Below are positions 23,903-36,486 of a stretch of 64,000 nucleotides of DNA, piece after piece; the stretch's first letter is position 1; every line of letters starts with the position of its first letter. The notes under the pieces are model-generated. The model saw nothing but the letters and a program-made list of their open reading frames with translations. It did not search any database and was not told the DNA's origin. Source of the DNA: Trichaptum fuscoviolaceum (lineage: Eukaryota; Basidiomycota; Agaricomycetes; Hymenochaetales; Trichaptaceae); the NCBI GenBank assembly GCA_910574455.1, contig CAJSYZ010000011.1:558001-622000 (forward strand). Direction: 5' to 3'. The position numbers were made by a program, and so were the translations under genes.

Positions 23903-26900
23903 ATGGACTACGACGCCTACGACGCGATCCTCCACCACGTCTTCAAGCAGACCCAGGGCGACGCGTGGTTCAAGCCGTCCGAGGAGAACGTCTCCGCCGG
24001 CGTCTGCCTCCGCGTCGAGCCCGGCCACTTCCGCGTCTTCCCGTACGAGAACCACTTCCTCGCGCCCTTCGAGGCCGCCGTCCGCGCGCTCAACCCCGTC
24101 GTCGCCGTCAAGGTCCGCAGCGCCGCCGTCCATGCTGCGCTCAGCACTGTGTGAGTTTCCACTTGTCTGTGAAGTGTGTGCAGTAACACTGATGGGGATA
24201 CGCAGAGCGGAGTCCGACGTCGCGCTGTACGTCGACGCGAACACCCGCATCCAGATCCTCGACACCATGGCCCGCCTCCCGCGCGCCGACAAGGAGCAGT
24301 GCGCCGCCTTCATCGTGCGTCTCCCCCGTCCATCATCCTCTCAGTCCACACTAACCCAATCCCTCACAGCGCGACGAGCGCGTGCTGCTCGTCTGGTCCG
24401 ACAACCTCGACACCATCATCCCGACGTGCCGCGACTTCGAGGACAAGCTCATCAAGCTCGTCTGGCGCGCGCGCCCGCCGCTCTCGTCCTCCGCCTCCGC
24501 GCTCACCGCCGGCTCGCTCGGCTCCATGTCCACCGCGCTCCAGTCCTCGGCGTCCGCGTCCGCGCAGAACATCAGCTCCCAGGAGAAGCTCAGCCCCGGC
24601 CAGCGCGCGGGGGACGCCCCCGCACAGGACGCCGATGCGCCGGCGAAGACGGACGCGCCGAAGAAGCGCAGCTTCCTCTTTGGGTGGCGCGTCACCGGCA
24701 GCGCGGCGAAGACGGGCGCGAAGAAGACGGGCGAGAAGGACGTCGAGGCGTGGAAGCCCGAGCCCCGCCCCCTGCGCCTCTTCGCCCCGATCTATGGCGG
24801 CCTCGGTGCCGGCCTGAGTGTCTTCTTCATCGGCTCGGGTCTGAATGTCCTCATCCAGGTGAGGCACGGTTTTAATCATGAAAGCGCTCTCGATGCTAAT
24901 GGGCTACAACGCAGGAATGGATGTTGGATGGCGGCACGGTGCGCTTCGCCCTGCTCGCGACCGCGCCGTTCTTGTTCTGCGTCTCGCTCTTCTTCTCACT
25001 CCAGGTGCGCGCGCGCTCTCGTCGTCCTCTTCTCACTTATTTTGCTCACACTATTTACTCAGGTGATCACAAACATCTCGTATGTGCTGGGCCCCGTCGC
25101 GCAGTTCCACGAGAACAGCCGGTTCTACAGCGCGGTGGCGCCGAAGCCAAACCCGGAGGTCGACAACCGCCTCCCGCACATCACGATCCAGATGCCGGTG
25201 TACAAGGAGAGTCTGAAGGAGACGATGTGCGTGTTCTATCTCCTTTTTTTCCTGGTGTTATTCTTGTTATCAACGTGGGTTTGGGCGCGCACCTGCATCA
25301 CTGGCTTTCATGTTGGGGACCGCTGGGATCCCCGCGCCCGAAGGGATTTGCGCGGGATCGCCGTTTCGCCTTTGGGCTTGGGCGGCGAGATCGCGATTGC
25401 GGCGTTACTCGGGTCCTGGAACGAGGCTGGGGCTTATCGAGACGAGATGTTTCGATGCGGACTTGTTTCTTTCTTAGTTGCCAGTGGCGTATGATGGAAT
25501 GCAGATGCGAGATGGAGATTAGACGGAGATGCTTGAGTGGCTTGCTTTTGCGCTAGTAGGGATAGGGAGGGATCGTCGTGATCGGCGGTTGGACGGGTTG
25601 CATGGTTTCTTCTTGTTTTCTTTCGATCCGATGTGACAACGTTGCTGACTTTCGTATCGACATCATGCAGCACGCCGTCCGTAGACTCGCTCAAGAAGGC
25701 CATGCAGACGTATGCCCGCCAGGGCGGCACGTCGACCATCTTCATCAACGACGATGGACTGCAGCTGCTCAAGGAAGACGAGCGGAATGCGCGGCTGGAG
25801 TTTTATGCGAACCATGGTCAGTCCGTCCTGTTGCTTTCTTGGGCGACTATAATTCTAAATTCATCACTCAGGCATCGGCTTTGTCGCCCGTCCTGCCCAC
25901 GAAAACACGCCCGACGGCTTCAAGCGTGCCGGTCGGTTCAAGAAGGCGTCGAACATGAACTACGGCCTTGCGCTCTCGCTCAAGCTCGAAAAGTGCCTCA
26001 AGCGCCTCGAGGACGAGATGGCCCTGCGTCGGTCCGCGCGCTCCAGCCGCAACGCTAGCACGGCATCGCACCTTGGCCAGGGCATCGAATACGGCGGAAA
26101 CTTCGCAGATGAGGACGACTACGACATGGAGGACGAAGAGAAGCTGGAGGAACGCGCGCTCCAGATGGCCATTGAAGAGGTGTACGCGGAGACCGGCGGC
26201 AAGTGGCGTCCCTGGGCTGCGAACGCGAGGAGCATCCGCATGGGCGAGATTATCCTCATCGTCGACTCGGACACGATTGTCCCCGAGGACTGTCTCCGGG
26301 ATGCGGCGCGCGAGCTGGCGGAGTGCCCCGAGGTCGCGATCATCCAGCACGAGTCGGACGTCATGCAGGTCGCCCACCACTACTTCGAGAACGGCATCGC
26401 ACACTTCACGCGGCGCATCAATCGGTGCATCTCCATGGCGTGTGCCAACGGCGAGGTCGCGCCGTTCGTCGGCCACAATGCGTTCCTGCGGTGGTCGGCC
26501 ATCCAGGACGCGGCGTTCGTCGACCCGCTGGACGGCATCAAGAAGATCTGGTCGGAGGTGAATGTGTCGGAGGACTTTGACATGGCGCTGCGCCTGCAGC
26601 TGAAGGGCTACATCATCCGCTGGGCGTCGTACTCGAACGGCGGCTTCAAGGAGGGCGTCAGTCTGACGTGCGACGACGAGCTGAACCGGTGGCAGAAGTA
26701 CGCGTACGGGTGCAACGAGCTGATCTTCAACCCGCTCATCCAGTGGTGGCGCAAGGGCCCGATCAACAAGCAGCTGCACGTCTTCATGTGGAGCGGCGCG
26801 CCGATCCACTACAAGATCAGCATGATGAGCTACATGTTCTCGTACTACGGCATCGCGGCCGCCATGTCGCTCTCGCTCCTGAACTACATCCTGCTCGGGT

Positions 26901-27406
26901 TCGCGTTCCCCGTCGACGGCTTCTACGAGCACTCGTTCGAGATCTGGCTCGCGTGCACCGTCGTGTTCCCCGGCGCGGGCAACATCGGGTACACGCTGCT
27001 CGAGTACCGATTGGGGACGCGCAGCCTGCTGGACGCGCTGGTGGAGAACTGCACGTGGATCCCGTTCTTCTTCTTCTTCTTCGGCGGGCTGAGCGTGCAC
27101 CTGACGCAAGCGCTGCTCGCGCATCTGTTCTCGTACAACATCACGTGGGGCGCGACGAAGAAGGAGGTCGAGCGCTCCAACTTCTTTTTGGAGGTGCCGA
27201 AGATCCTGAGGCGGTTCTGGTTGAGCATTGTTGTGAGCCTGGGCTTGATCGCGGGGATGGTCGTGCTGAGCCTGCCGGTCGTCCCTGTGGATTGGCGCGT
27301 GGAGGGGACGGACTGGGCGGTGATCTTCCCGCTGGCGATCGTCGCGGGGTGTCATATCCTGTACCCGATCATCCTGAACCCGTGGTTGATGATCTTCTCG
27401 TACTGA
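23903..27406 (+). CDS. GT2 processive polysaccharide synthase-like glycosyltransferase
   Basis: Large membrane glycosyltransferase of family GT2, in the chitin/cellulose/mixed-glucan synthase-like superfamily; the polymer made is not predictable. Seven exons fit in phase: 23903-24150, 24206-24314, 24370-24858, 24915-25004, 25063-25226, 25671-25816, 25872-27406, giving 926 residues. The N-terminal cytosolic region (about 1-255) has Ser/Ala-rich linkers. Two helical segments follow at about 260-325. The GT-A core starts at ITIQMPVYKES (about 352). It has IFINDDG (about 394), the DxD site IVDSDT (about 547) and the catalytic-base region VSEDFDMALRL (about 649). NRWQKYAYG (about 689) sits where QxxRW lies in classic synthases and is atypical. 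An acidic insert (DEDDYDMEDEEKLEE) lies between the first two motifs. The last 230 residues hold several helices. Intron 5 is 444 nt against about 55 for the others. The coding region is very GC-rich, so long antisense frames opposite it are shadows. Confidence 0.88.
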
Positions 27407-29098
27407 GCACGTTTCTTGCATCATCGTCTCTCTCTCTCTCTGGTTTGGCACGTAACACACGATAGAATTAATGCGCACGCGAACAGACATTTTTATTCTC
27501 AGTGCCCTCTCTCCCTCCCTCCTTCACCCTCCCTTCTCTTTGGGTTGTACATAAGTAGACTCTGCCTCTCCCTCTCCGTCGGCTTGGTATTGGGACGTCA
27601 TGTTGGTTTTTGGTTTGTGGTTTTGGCTTTATCCGGGTTTGGTTTTTCTTGTCTGTCTTTTTTTCTTTTATACTAGTCCCTAGTCCCCTACTTTATCCTC
27701 TGAACCAATAACGATTTCTGGGTTCTTTTGGTTTGTTCTGTTTCGGACGGACCGAGATTGTTTGGATAGTATATTATGAATGTGAATGGAAATGATGATG
27801 AGTTTATGATGTGATGATGTGATGCTGGCTTGAGAGTTGTAGAAGGCTTGGATGCATGGCAATTGAATTTGTATATGCTGCACACTGGCATACGATAGTA
27901 GGTAGTCAGTAGCCTCTCGGAGACTTGCCAGTGTGAGGATATTTGGTTTTGGTGTTTCTGGTATGTTTTCACTATTCAGTGTGAAGCGGTGGGTCCGAGT
28001 CGAGCGTGAGTGGCCCGCAGTGATGAACGTAGTGCAGCTCCGTTGTCTTAGGAGATGGGAGGGCAGTTGTTGGTTGACTGTTGTCAACTTAGGGGGAGAG
28101 AGGGAAGGGGGGAGGGCACGGGGATGCCAGTGGCTTGGAAAGGCCCCGGGGTCAGTGAAGATCGGTAAGTGTTACGAAGGCTGGTGGAAAGAATCTTTAG
28201 GAAGTCGAGATGATGGATGCATGAGATCTTGTATGTATGTATGTATGTATGTAATTCAGGGAGGGATTCCAGGGTTTAAATACGGGCATCAGGCTGTCTG
28301 CAGTCACGGTCACTGGCAGGCTTCACCTACTCGAACTACCACTGACCAGTGATTATTCAGCCTGAGCCTGAGGTCCATCATGACTCGGATGCTAAGTGGG
28401 AGAATAGTCCCGGAAGAAAAAGCACGCCGCCGGCTGCCACTGCAGCCGCAACTCGCGAGGCAGCCTGAGTCCCGGAATAAAAGCTAGGAGAAGGTGAGTC
28501 CGGCCGAGGTTTGCCCAGTGTGATCTCAGAACTTGCATCTGTATGTACAGTATGTATGTATGCTTCTGTTGCGGCCGTCCCGTTGGCCATGGGAGAAGAG
28601 TACACTGTCATGTGCGTAAGCACTATCATAGTCACGAATAGCCAGAATTTGGGCGTATAGGAGGGAAACACTAGCATTGGAATAGGGCCATTGTAGCGCT
28701 ATCGGCCCGCGAGACACAGACACATGATTTTCTGTCTTAAAAAGAATCCAAGAACTTGAAATTAGAGTGTTGAGAAGCTCTGCTCCCGATGACCTACTAG
28801 TAGCTAGTAGTATAGTTTCAAAGTTGGAGGATGGTACGACCGAGATATCAAAATGACTGCAGACAATCGGACAAGACTTGTAGCCAGTTACCAGTTTATC
28901 GCGGGAGGTTGGGAGGAAGATAAAGATCTCACTTCCCAATCATCCGATAAATTCACGACTGGTTTGAGTCGACAATCGGACAGAATCCTCTTGGTTCTTG
29001 GTGCCAAGTTGTTGGTGGTCACTGACGAAGCGAGCCTGCACCGCCACAGGCTGCAAATTGAACGTCTGAGTGCCCTTTCCGTGACTACTACTTACCAA
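27407..29098. other. Intergenic, 3' flank of GT2 gene and spacer
   Basis: T-rich 3' flank (27480-27670) follows the GT2 stop. Near 28300-28385 short words typical of the later block appear (GTCACGGTCACTGGCAGG, CAGCCTGAGCCTGAGG). No supported gene; frames on both strands are unremarkable. Confidence 0.5.
28230..28253. repeat. (GTAT)n microsatellite
   Basis: About six perfect tandem GTAT/TATG units; a related TATGTATG tract is at 28545-28562. Confidence 0.85.
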
Positions 29099-30508
29099 GT
29101 CAGAAGCGCTGGTTGCGAGCACTTCAAACTTCCCCCGGAAGACCCTCGAGAGTCGGCGAGCCGATGTTCGAGCTGCTTTGCTGTGGCAGCGACTACCGTG
29201 CAGCAGAGTGCTCCTTCTCCAGGCCCACTGACGTGTATTCTCGCGTGAGGACTCTTCGTACGAGGAACGTGTGGCACGAACAGCTAGGAACGACGGATGT
29301 CCCCAAAGATCCGAGTCAGACAATCGGATTCGTCGCCGGGTTTCCCAATCTAGATGTCTTTCGACGAGTTATCGAATCACTCGTGGAAGAGAGGCGGCAG
29401 ATAGTTCATGAATCGCACTTTCTATCCTATCTAACGGACGAGCAAGCGCGAACCGAAGAGGTCGACGAGGAGGATGCTTGGAGGGCCACAGATACTCTTG
29501 AACGTATGAGCCTCGTTCATCGCACGTGGACCATCCCAGCACAGCAAGCCCTCCATCGCTGCGCCATCGTTAAATACAAAAGCCATCAAAGCGGATCTCG
29601 ATCACATCCCTTGATTGCTGCTTTGACTAGCCCGTGTTTGGCCTTTGCAGATACGTTCGTCTTTGAAAACGATGAGTTATTGAGCGAGGATGAAATTATC
29701 TTGCTCAAGGGAATCATCACTTATCCGTATCAGCGCACCCTTCAAAACTTATACCTCGAACTGGTTCTAGACAGCGCGGACCGGAGGTCTCGCTCCAAAG
29801 CGCACCGAAGTTCGAATAGCGCTTCCGAGGGGCTGGATTGCATAGGGACACTGGAATCGCTTAAGAAATTATCTTTACGGTTTGAAGTGCGGCGCATAGA
29901 CGACTTGGATGCAAGAAACACGTTTGTCGAATCCGCCTGCTTCGTAATAACGCATCTCCACTGCCTGCAAGCTTTCAGGATGCTTGGAGAGGTGTTTACG
30001 GACGACGACGCCTCCGACTACGAAGTGTCATCACGGTTAGCTCATGCACATCCACCTCCCTCACTGAAGTCCCTCTGCATTGGCCTGGAGCATCCCCAAG
30101 CCCGGATACTGTCGTGGTTAACAACGCCGAGGGCTGGATATCAGCTTGAGCACATGACTCTGTTTCCGTCAACTCGGGAGCACGACTCAGAGCTGTTTGC
30201 AATACGTCCGTCTGTCCCGTTTCTCAAATCATTGTCCATCTATGCATCATGGTACCTGATTACCAGCCACTACTCGCGTCTCTTATTTACCGAGTCCATC
30301 CGTGAGGCACTGGCGATCGAAACGCTCACCCTGCGCTTCTACTGCGTTCGTCGTTTCTATAACTTCCGGCAAATCACGATGAGCGCCCTCCACCTGCACT
30401 CCGCTGACTCTCATTACTATTTTCCATGCCCATCTGTCAGAAAGGCTCGTATCAACCGAACTTAGATTACCCGATCAGCCGATACGCTCTGCACGTGAAC
30501 CAGAAGGT
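29099..30508 (+). pseudogene. Decayed copy (A) of F-box-like family gene
   Basis: Closely similar over most of its length to the intact gene at 31635-33269, with shared blocks such as LERMSLVHRTWTIPAQQAL, LAFADTFVFENDELLSEDE and HPQARILSWLTTP. The N-terminus is broken: near 29105-29165 small deletions and insertions shift the frame just after SEALVAS. An open frame resumes around FELLCCGSDYRAAECSF and runs to 30465. At the 3' end the frame shifts again near 30395, so the LSLLLF segment and a residual ISRYALHVNQKG lie in another frame. The long open middle could still be transcribed, but both ends are lost relative to the intact copy. It differs from the intact copy mainly by scattered substitutions in the middle, so decay is recent. 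Confidence 0.72.
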
Positions 30509-31634
30509 AAATTACACACTGTACTAAGTACAACCTGTACCTGCACCCCTGTCACTTTATGGCAGAAACGCATAACTCACAATCGTGAACAAGCACTGAA
30601 GTGGTGATGAAAAAGAAGAAGGAGAAGCTCCGCGGTCAATTAGAGAAGGCGCACTCTGACAATTTCCTTTGTCTTTAAAAAGACATAGTGGTTAGGTGGG
30701 TCTTACGGCTCGGATTATTTCCGAGTCCATTGTTATAACAATGGTCGCCATATTTTCGCTTTTTCCGTCCGACCTTCCGCTGGGACTAGCGATGTGACCT
30801 GCCAGCGGGTAAGGCAGTCGGACGTCGCTCTCGTTCTTGTTTACTACTAGTTTCATAGCAATAGACTACATACATCACGGTGTCGTTAGCTCATGGTCAA
30901 CCACCGGAACGTTAGCGATCCAGGAATTTTCAATTTTCAATACTGCGGTATTGTTGGCGAAGGGAGATTATGGATGAGATTTGTATCACCGGTGACCGTA
31001 CGACCCAAAGTCCCCCCATCCATCTCAACGCCGCTGCTTTTTTCAGGTATCATAAGCCCATATGATGTTTTTTCTGTCCATTTGGCATGCCTGCGACGGT
31101 CGAGCGCACTTGAGGCAGGAAAAAGTGTGGAAATGACTCACAGTCACGGTGAAATGAAACTCTTTCAAGTCGCATCGAAGGTTCGCACGCAACTTGAGGC
31201 AACTGGCAAGAGTCCCAGATCCATTCAAGAACTCAAATCTGCTCGATAGCCTTCCGCAGCTAATCTGACTCGGATATCTTATTGGCGTCATCCTATAATC
31301 TACATCATTGGCAAAAAAAAAAAACTACTAAACACTCCAATTTTAATCTCATAGTAGATATAAGAAAGAAAAGGACCTGTCTCCAATAGTGATGGAAGTA
31401 ACGCGGTATCATTGTTGTAAGATTCTGTGAATATAATGGTCGGAGACCAGAATACTGTGCTGTACGTTGCTCAGACTCGGTCAAGTTAGCGTACCACAAG
31501 ACCTATCATCCCGAAAGTCTCTCATTCAAAGGGAACAATCTCAGACAAATTGATGTCGACGTAGGCCTTCCATTCGACAGAACCATGCAATTTCCCGCTC
31601 TTCGCAAATGGCTCGAGTCAGAGGAAGGAAGTCT
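30509..31634. other. Spacer between copies A and B, duplicated at 58.4-58.9 kb
   Basis: No supported gene. The parts 30895-31035 and 31370-31634 are recognisably homologous, in the same orientation, to 58465-58610 and 58620-58887 (for example GAAGGGAGATTATGGATG and the stretch leading to CTTCATTGATTTTCCA). The intervening 31035-31370 is extra here and ends in an A-run at 31312-31324. It may be an insertion in this copy or a deletion in the other. Confidence 0.65.
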
Positions 31635-33269
31635 TCATTGATTTTCCAAGTGTTTCCTTCCTTGGCCCTGCCTTGTTCGTGAGCTTGGCCGCGAGGTGAT
31701 AGGATGTATTGTATAGACGTACCAGGTGCGGTTATCTATAATGACTCGTAGAAAGCCCTTGCGATTCACGTTAAGAGCGAATCGACTGATCGCCTTATCC
31801 AGTTTTGAATTATATTCGTGATGGTCTGCTTCTTTCAGACTGACGCACACGAATAACAGTAGTGATAGCCGCTGGAGTGCCGGAGGGAGAGAGCTCATCA
31901 TAATTATCTTGAAGTCAATACGACGATCAGGAAAACTGAAGCGAAGGACGAGCGTCTCAGTCGACAGTGCCTCACGCATGGTCTCCTTAAACATGAGACC
32001 AGAGTTTTCAACCTCCTCGTTATGTCCTGTACTCGGGTAACATGATGCATAGATGGACAATGATTTGAGAAACGGGACAGACGGTCGTATTGCAAACAGC
32101 TCTGAGTCGTGCTCCCGAGTTGACGGAAACAGAGTCATGTGCTCAAGCTGATATCCAGCCCTCGGCGTTGTTAACCACGACAGTATCCGGGCTTGGGGAT
32201 GCTCCAGGCCAATGCAGAGGGACTTCAGTGAGGGAGGTGGATGTGCATGAGCTAACCGTGATGACACTTCGTAGTCGGAGGCGTCGTCGACCGTATACAC
32301 CTCTCCAAGCATCCTGAAAGCTTGCAGGCAGTGGAGATGCGTTATTACGAAGCAGGCGGATTCGACAAACTTGTTTTTTTCATCCAAGTCGTTTATGCGC
32401 CGCACTTCAAACCGTAAAGATAATTTCTTAAGCGATTCCAGTGTCCCTATGCAATCCAGCCCCTCGGAAGCGCTATTCGAACTTCGGTGCGCTTTGGAGC
32501 GAGACCTCCGGTCCGCGCTGTCTAGAACCAGTTCGAGGTGTAAGTTTTGAAGGGTGCGCTGATACGGATAAGTGATGATTCCCTTGAGCAAGATAATTTC
32601 ATCCTCGCTCAATAACTCATCGTTTTCAAAGACGAACGTATCTGCAAAGGCCAAACACGGGCTAGTCAAAGCAGCACTCAAGGGATGTGGACGTGATCCG
32701 CTTTGATGGCTTTTGTATTTAACGATGGCGCAGCGACGGAGGGCTTGCTGTGCTGGGATGGTCCACGTGCGATGAACGAGGCTCATACGTTCAAGAGTAT
32801 CTGTGGCCCTCCAAGCATCCACCTCGTCGACCTCTTCGGTTCGCGCTTGCTCGTCCGTTGGATAGGATAGAAAGTGCGATTCATGAACTATCTGCCGCCT
32901 CTCTTCCACGAGTGATTCGATAACTCCTTGAAAGACATCCAGATTGGGGAATCCGGCGACAAATTCGATTGTCTGACTTGGATCATTGGGGGCATCCGTC
33001 GTTTCCGGTCGTTCGAGTGCGACCTTCGTACGAAGAGTCCTCACGCGAGAATACACGTCAGTGGGCCTGGTGAAGGAGCACTCTGCCGCACGGTATTCGT
33101 CGCCACAGCATAGCAGCTCGAATATCGGTTCTAGCGTCTTTAAAGGAAGCTTGAAGTGTAAAATCAAGCTCGCGACCAGCGCTTCTGACCGACTTCTGTA
33201 CTCGACCCATTCACCAAAGCTGTCGCAGAATACGCGATTGCCATCTAAGTATGCTGACGTGTCTCCCAT
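31635..33269 (-). CDS. F-box-like family protein, intact copy (B)
   Basis: Single-exon gene for 544 residues starting MGDTSAYLDGNRVFCDSFG. I chose the ATG at 33269 because the related copy at 60479 starts at the same place (MEDMSSYLDGNRVYCDS); the frame stays open upstream but only reaches a GTG. The segment MSLVHRTWTIPAQQALRRC resembles the post-F-box LxHRxW block seen in agaricomycete F-box-like proteins. The rest looks like a degenerate leucine-rich, solenoid-type repeat region (TLESLKKLSLRFE, PPPSLKSLCIGLEHP, LPPALQRLSLLLF). I see no convincing full F-box, so a role as an SCF ubiquitin-ligase adaptor is only a family-level guess. It is the only unbroken one of four copies in the window. 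It lies convergent to copy A. Confidence 0.7.
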   Translation of the reverse strand: MGDTSAYLDGNRVFCDSFGEWVEYRSRSEALVASLILHFKLPLKTLEPIFELLCCGDEYRAAECSFTRPTDVYSRVRTLRTKVALERPETTDAPNDPSQTIEFVAGFPNLDVFQGVIESLVEERRQIVHESHFLSYPTDEQARTEEVDEVDAWRATDTLERMSLVHRTWTIPAQQALRRCAIVKYKSHQSGSRPHPLSAALTSPCLAFADTFVFENDELLSEDEIILLKGIITYPYQRTLQNLHLELVLDSADRRSRSKAHRSSNSASEGLDCIGTLESLKKLSLRFEVRRINDLDEKNKFVESACFVITHLHCLQAFRMLGEVYTVDDASDYEVSSRLAHAHPPPSLKSLCIGLEHPQARILSWLTTPRAGYQLEHMTLFPSTREHDSELFAIRPSVPFLKSLSIYASCYPSTGHNEEVENSGLMFKETMREALSTETLVLRFSFPDRRIDFKIIMMSSLPPALQRLSLLLFVCVSLKEADHHEYNSKLDKAISRFALNVNRKGFLRVIIDNRTWYVYTIHPITSRPSSRTRQGQGRKHLENQ

Positions 33270-36200
33270 CCTTGTCTTTGACCCTAGAGGTAGGACGCTT
33301 CGATTCAGAAAGCGAAAAGGAGTCAGGGATAAGGTTGTAGTCGAGAACACCGCCGTCACGCATCAGGGAAACTTCCTTTTGCTTACGGCGACTGGCGCGT
33401 CCTGGCGCGCCCTGAAGCTTTCTTAAATGGGTCGAAGCGCTGCCACGCCTGCCTGAAGGGTTGTCTGGCTGCCTGATGGCCTTAAAACACGGCGTTTCAG
33501 GATAAAATCAGTGCAAAAGGAGGGGAATTGTACATCAGGCGGCAAGCCAGGATTAAGTGAGGTTTAAGCACCGGCATGCCAGTGGGCAGTTCAAGTGCAA
33601 TGGTAAGTGCAACATAAGTGCATCAGTTTCGAAACGGAAGTTCTCCAAATTGGATGTCATCACTCAACTTTGATGCTGTGTATCATTGCACTTACCAACT
33701 TGAATACATATTATATCTGATAAACACATGCCAGCAATATGATATTTCTAATCTTTCATAGTAAAGTAAAATGTTTGTTCTGGTGGAAGCGAGAAAACAA
33801 TTTGCACTTGAAGGAGCACCGCTACTACTACTACTAGAGTAGTACTAGCCTGAGTCATGCCTGTGTCGATTTAAGTTGTTGTGGAAATTTTGAAAAGTCA
33901 AGCCCTGAATCATAGAGAGAGACTGGAAGATGGTAGACTACTTGTAAGTGAATAAACAGTGCTGAGGCAGGAAGTTATACATACCCTAGCATTTTTTGAA
34001 CGAACCTCACACCTCTCATAACAACCGACGCTGCCACTAGTAGCGTCAGAATTCTCCGAGTCTATCGTATACTGTAGGAAACAAAGGGTCAGCTTTCATT
34101 CTGTACTGAGATAGTAAACGGCTTGAATCACCTTTGTCAATCGCGTCCTCTTCGTCCAACTCGCGCCTTCCTCCGACTCGGACTCCGCAATTAGACATAA
34201 ATGCTGCTATGAAGCGCAGGATAAAGGTTATAATGTTGAGTAGCATGACAGTTAATGATCGCGCGAGCATAGGATATTTAGCAAAGAGATATTTTGTCCT
34301 CCTTTTATAACTTGAAGCTGTTTGAACCATTCTTCTGGATTATTCGAAAGAGCGCTCACCGCCCACCGCCTGCGAGTCCGAGTCACACTGCGCAGCGCTC
34401 TGATTCTGATGGAAGAGAATAAATCCGCTTTAGTACGAAATCAAGTAAAGTTCATCTTGAAGTCGTCTTCTTGATTTCATTACTCTGAAGAAGCATTGGG
34501 AGACTTTGTTATATCTGATTTCCGAAGTTGATCCGGAAAAAAGAACTCACAAAATTTTAAGAGATCGAGTCACAGTCATCTTGAAGCTGTCTTCATTTCT
34601 CTGAAGAAGCATTGTGAAGACTTTGTGATATTTGATTTCCGAGGAGACGGAAAAAAGGAACTCACGAAATTTTAAGAGATCGAGTCACAGTCATTTTGAA
34701 GCTGTCTTCATTTCTCTGAAGAAACATTTAAAAACTTCGTGATACCTGATTTCCAAGGACTCGGAATCGGTAACGGAAAGAAGGAACTCACGAAATTTCA
34801 AGAGATCGAGACACATTCAAACTGTTTCAAGCCCACTCAGGCTAGCACTCCTCCTCGTCCACCACACTTTCTATCTTCGCCTCTTGGGTCCGAGTCTGCG
34901 GCTGTCCGCCTTAAAGCACGCCTTCTTTTGAGTGACCGGGGAACCGCGGAGGGGGGTGGTGCGACAACTTTCCAATCGCCTACTAAACACTGAGTCTTTC
35001 AACGTTCGAGCTCAGGTAATTTCGTTCCTCGTCTGGGCCTGTAATTCCGAGCGATAGCGAGGTTGTGTAGTTTCGCCCACGTCGCCGTAGGTTTCTTGGG
35101 CTTCCTCGAGGAAAACGGTGGAGGAAGTACAAGTTCAACAATACAGCCTGAGGTGGGTGTAAAAAGCGGTGACTCAACTTGCCACTGGCAGTGAAGTGAC
35201 ACTGGCAGTCACAGGATACCTTCCTATGATTTTGGCTGTGCGCTCACTGGCACTGGCACCAAGGCTGCCACTGCCAGTGCAGTGGCAGCAGGCTGAGCTA
35301 AAATCTATGCTCTTGTTCACTTTTTCCTGCCTCATTTTCTCGATATTATCTCAAAAACTTATATGATATCCATACTTCTATCACTATGCAGTTCTTGAGA
35401 CCTCAAATGTGATGGTAAAGTGCTTTAACACCCTTCTGTCCTTCAAGTTCATGAGGGGTAACGTGTGACAAATTAAGTAGTCACTGGCAGGCTGTAGCTT
35501 CAACAAGTTCGAAAACGAAGCTGCTCAGGCTGACGTTTGTCAGTGCCAGGACCAGCAGAGATGATGTCGCGTGCACTGAAATAGTATGTAGTACGAAGCC
35601 TATCATCATGATGGTACATATGAGTTGTGGTTCCTTGGATTGCATTCATATTTACTCACCTTTTCTATCCACTCTATTTCATGTTTCTCCGAGTCTTCAG
35701 GAGGTCCTTCAAGTTCTTTCTTCGCCGTTCCCCATCCTTCAAGTTGTACAGACCTCGTACATATCTATCCCTATTTCCTTTATGCCGTAAACCATCTTCA
35801 TGCTGCCTCTTCGTGCATCGTCTACAATATATATATCTCACAGTATTTGCAGAAATGTATCTTATGATAAACCCACTACTATAGCAGTATTACTCGAACA
35901 TGGTGGTAGTTCGGTACCGGAGCCTGAGGAGGGTCAGAGTCCACTGCCACTGGCAGTGGCAGCCTGAGCTTCAACTTGAACGATGGCAATGCATCATGAT
36001 CCGACTTGGAGGCTGAGTCGTATGACTCCGCAACTTGAACTTTCCGTGTCCCCTTCAAGTTTAACTTCCAACGTTGTTACGCATACAATGATTCAAGACC
36101 ATGATTATACAGCCTGAAGTTCAAGTGGCTTCATCTTGAAGTAATAAGCAATAATTCCCCATAAACTTCAAATCAGGGCCCATCCGCCGAGGGAAGACGA

Positions 36201-36486
36201 TCCTCCAACTGTCCGAGTCCAAGTCGCGAATCATGTCACTAGAACAAGTACAAGTTCAAGTTATCACTGGCTACTAGCTAGCAGTATACTTCAAGTTCAC
36301 GGATGGAAACCACACTTGCAATATCATTCCCATTTCCTCAAGTCATACATGTACTACCACATAAAGCGCACGCCAAAGGCCATCAAACACAGAGCAGGAA
36401 ACAAACGTACGAATACGCAACACCATCGCATGAGAATAAGAAAAGAGCTCCACTAATTACTACTATAGGAGTTGAGAGGAGCATCG
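33270..36486. other. Repeat-rich spacer at left edge of the transposon-bearing block
   Basis: Homology to the upstream region of copy C stops at about 33350. From about 33.8 kb, and densely from 35.1 kb, the block's words appear (CTACTACTACTAGAGTAGTA at 33822, CCACTGCCAGTGCAGTGGCA at 35268-35287, CAGCCTGAG, TTCAAGTT). A 94-codon frame at 34046-34330 (-) has an ATG, a hydrophobic stretch (MLLNIITFILRFIAAF) and an acidic tail, but no family support. A three-copy tandem repeat is listed separately. No other gene is supported. Confidence 0.5.
34448..34810. repeat. Three tandem copies of a ~115-126 bp unit
   Basis: Units at about 34448-34569, 34570-34684 and 34685-34810 share TCATCTTGAAGCTGTCTTC, TCTGAAGAAGCATT, GGAACTCACGAAATTTTAAG and end in GAGATCGAG. 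The third has small insertions around GACTCGGAATCGG. A short minisatellite of unknown role just outside the gene block. Confidence 0.88.

Noticed and set aside
25868..27490. 540-codon open frame antisense to the GT2 gene
   Set aside because: It mirrors GC-rich codon bias of the sense gene, has no recognisable domain and crosses the sense gene's conserved motifs. It is a shadow frame.
31043..31291. Small minus-strand frame in the A/B spacer as a gene
   Set aside because: It falls in a region whose flanks are duplicated non-coding spacer and shows no conservation in the other copy.
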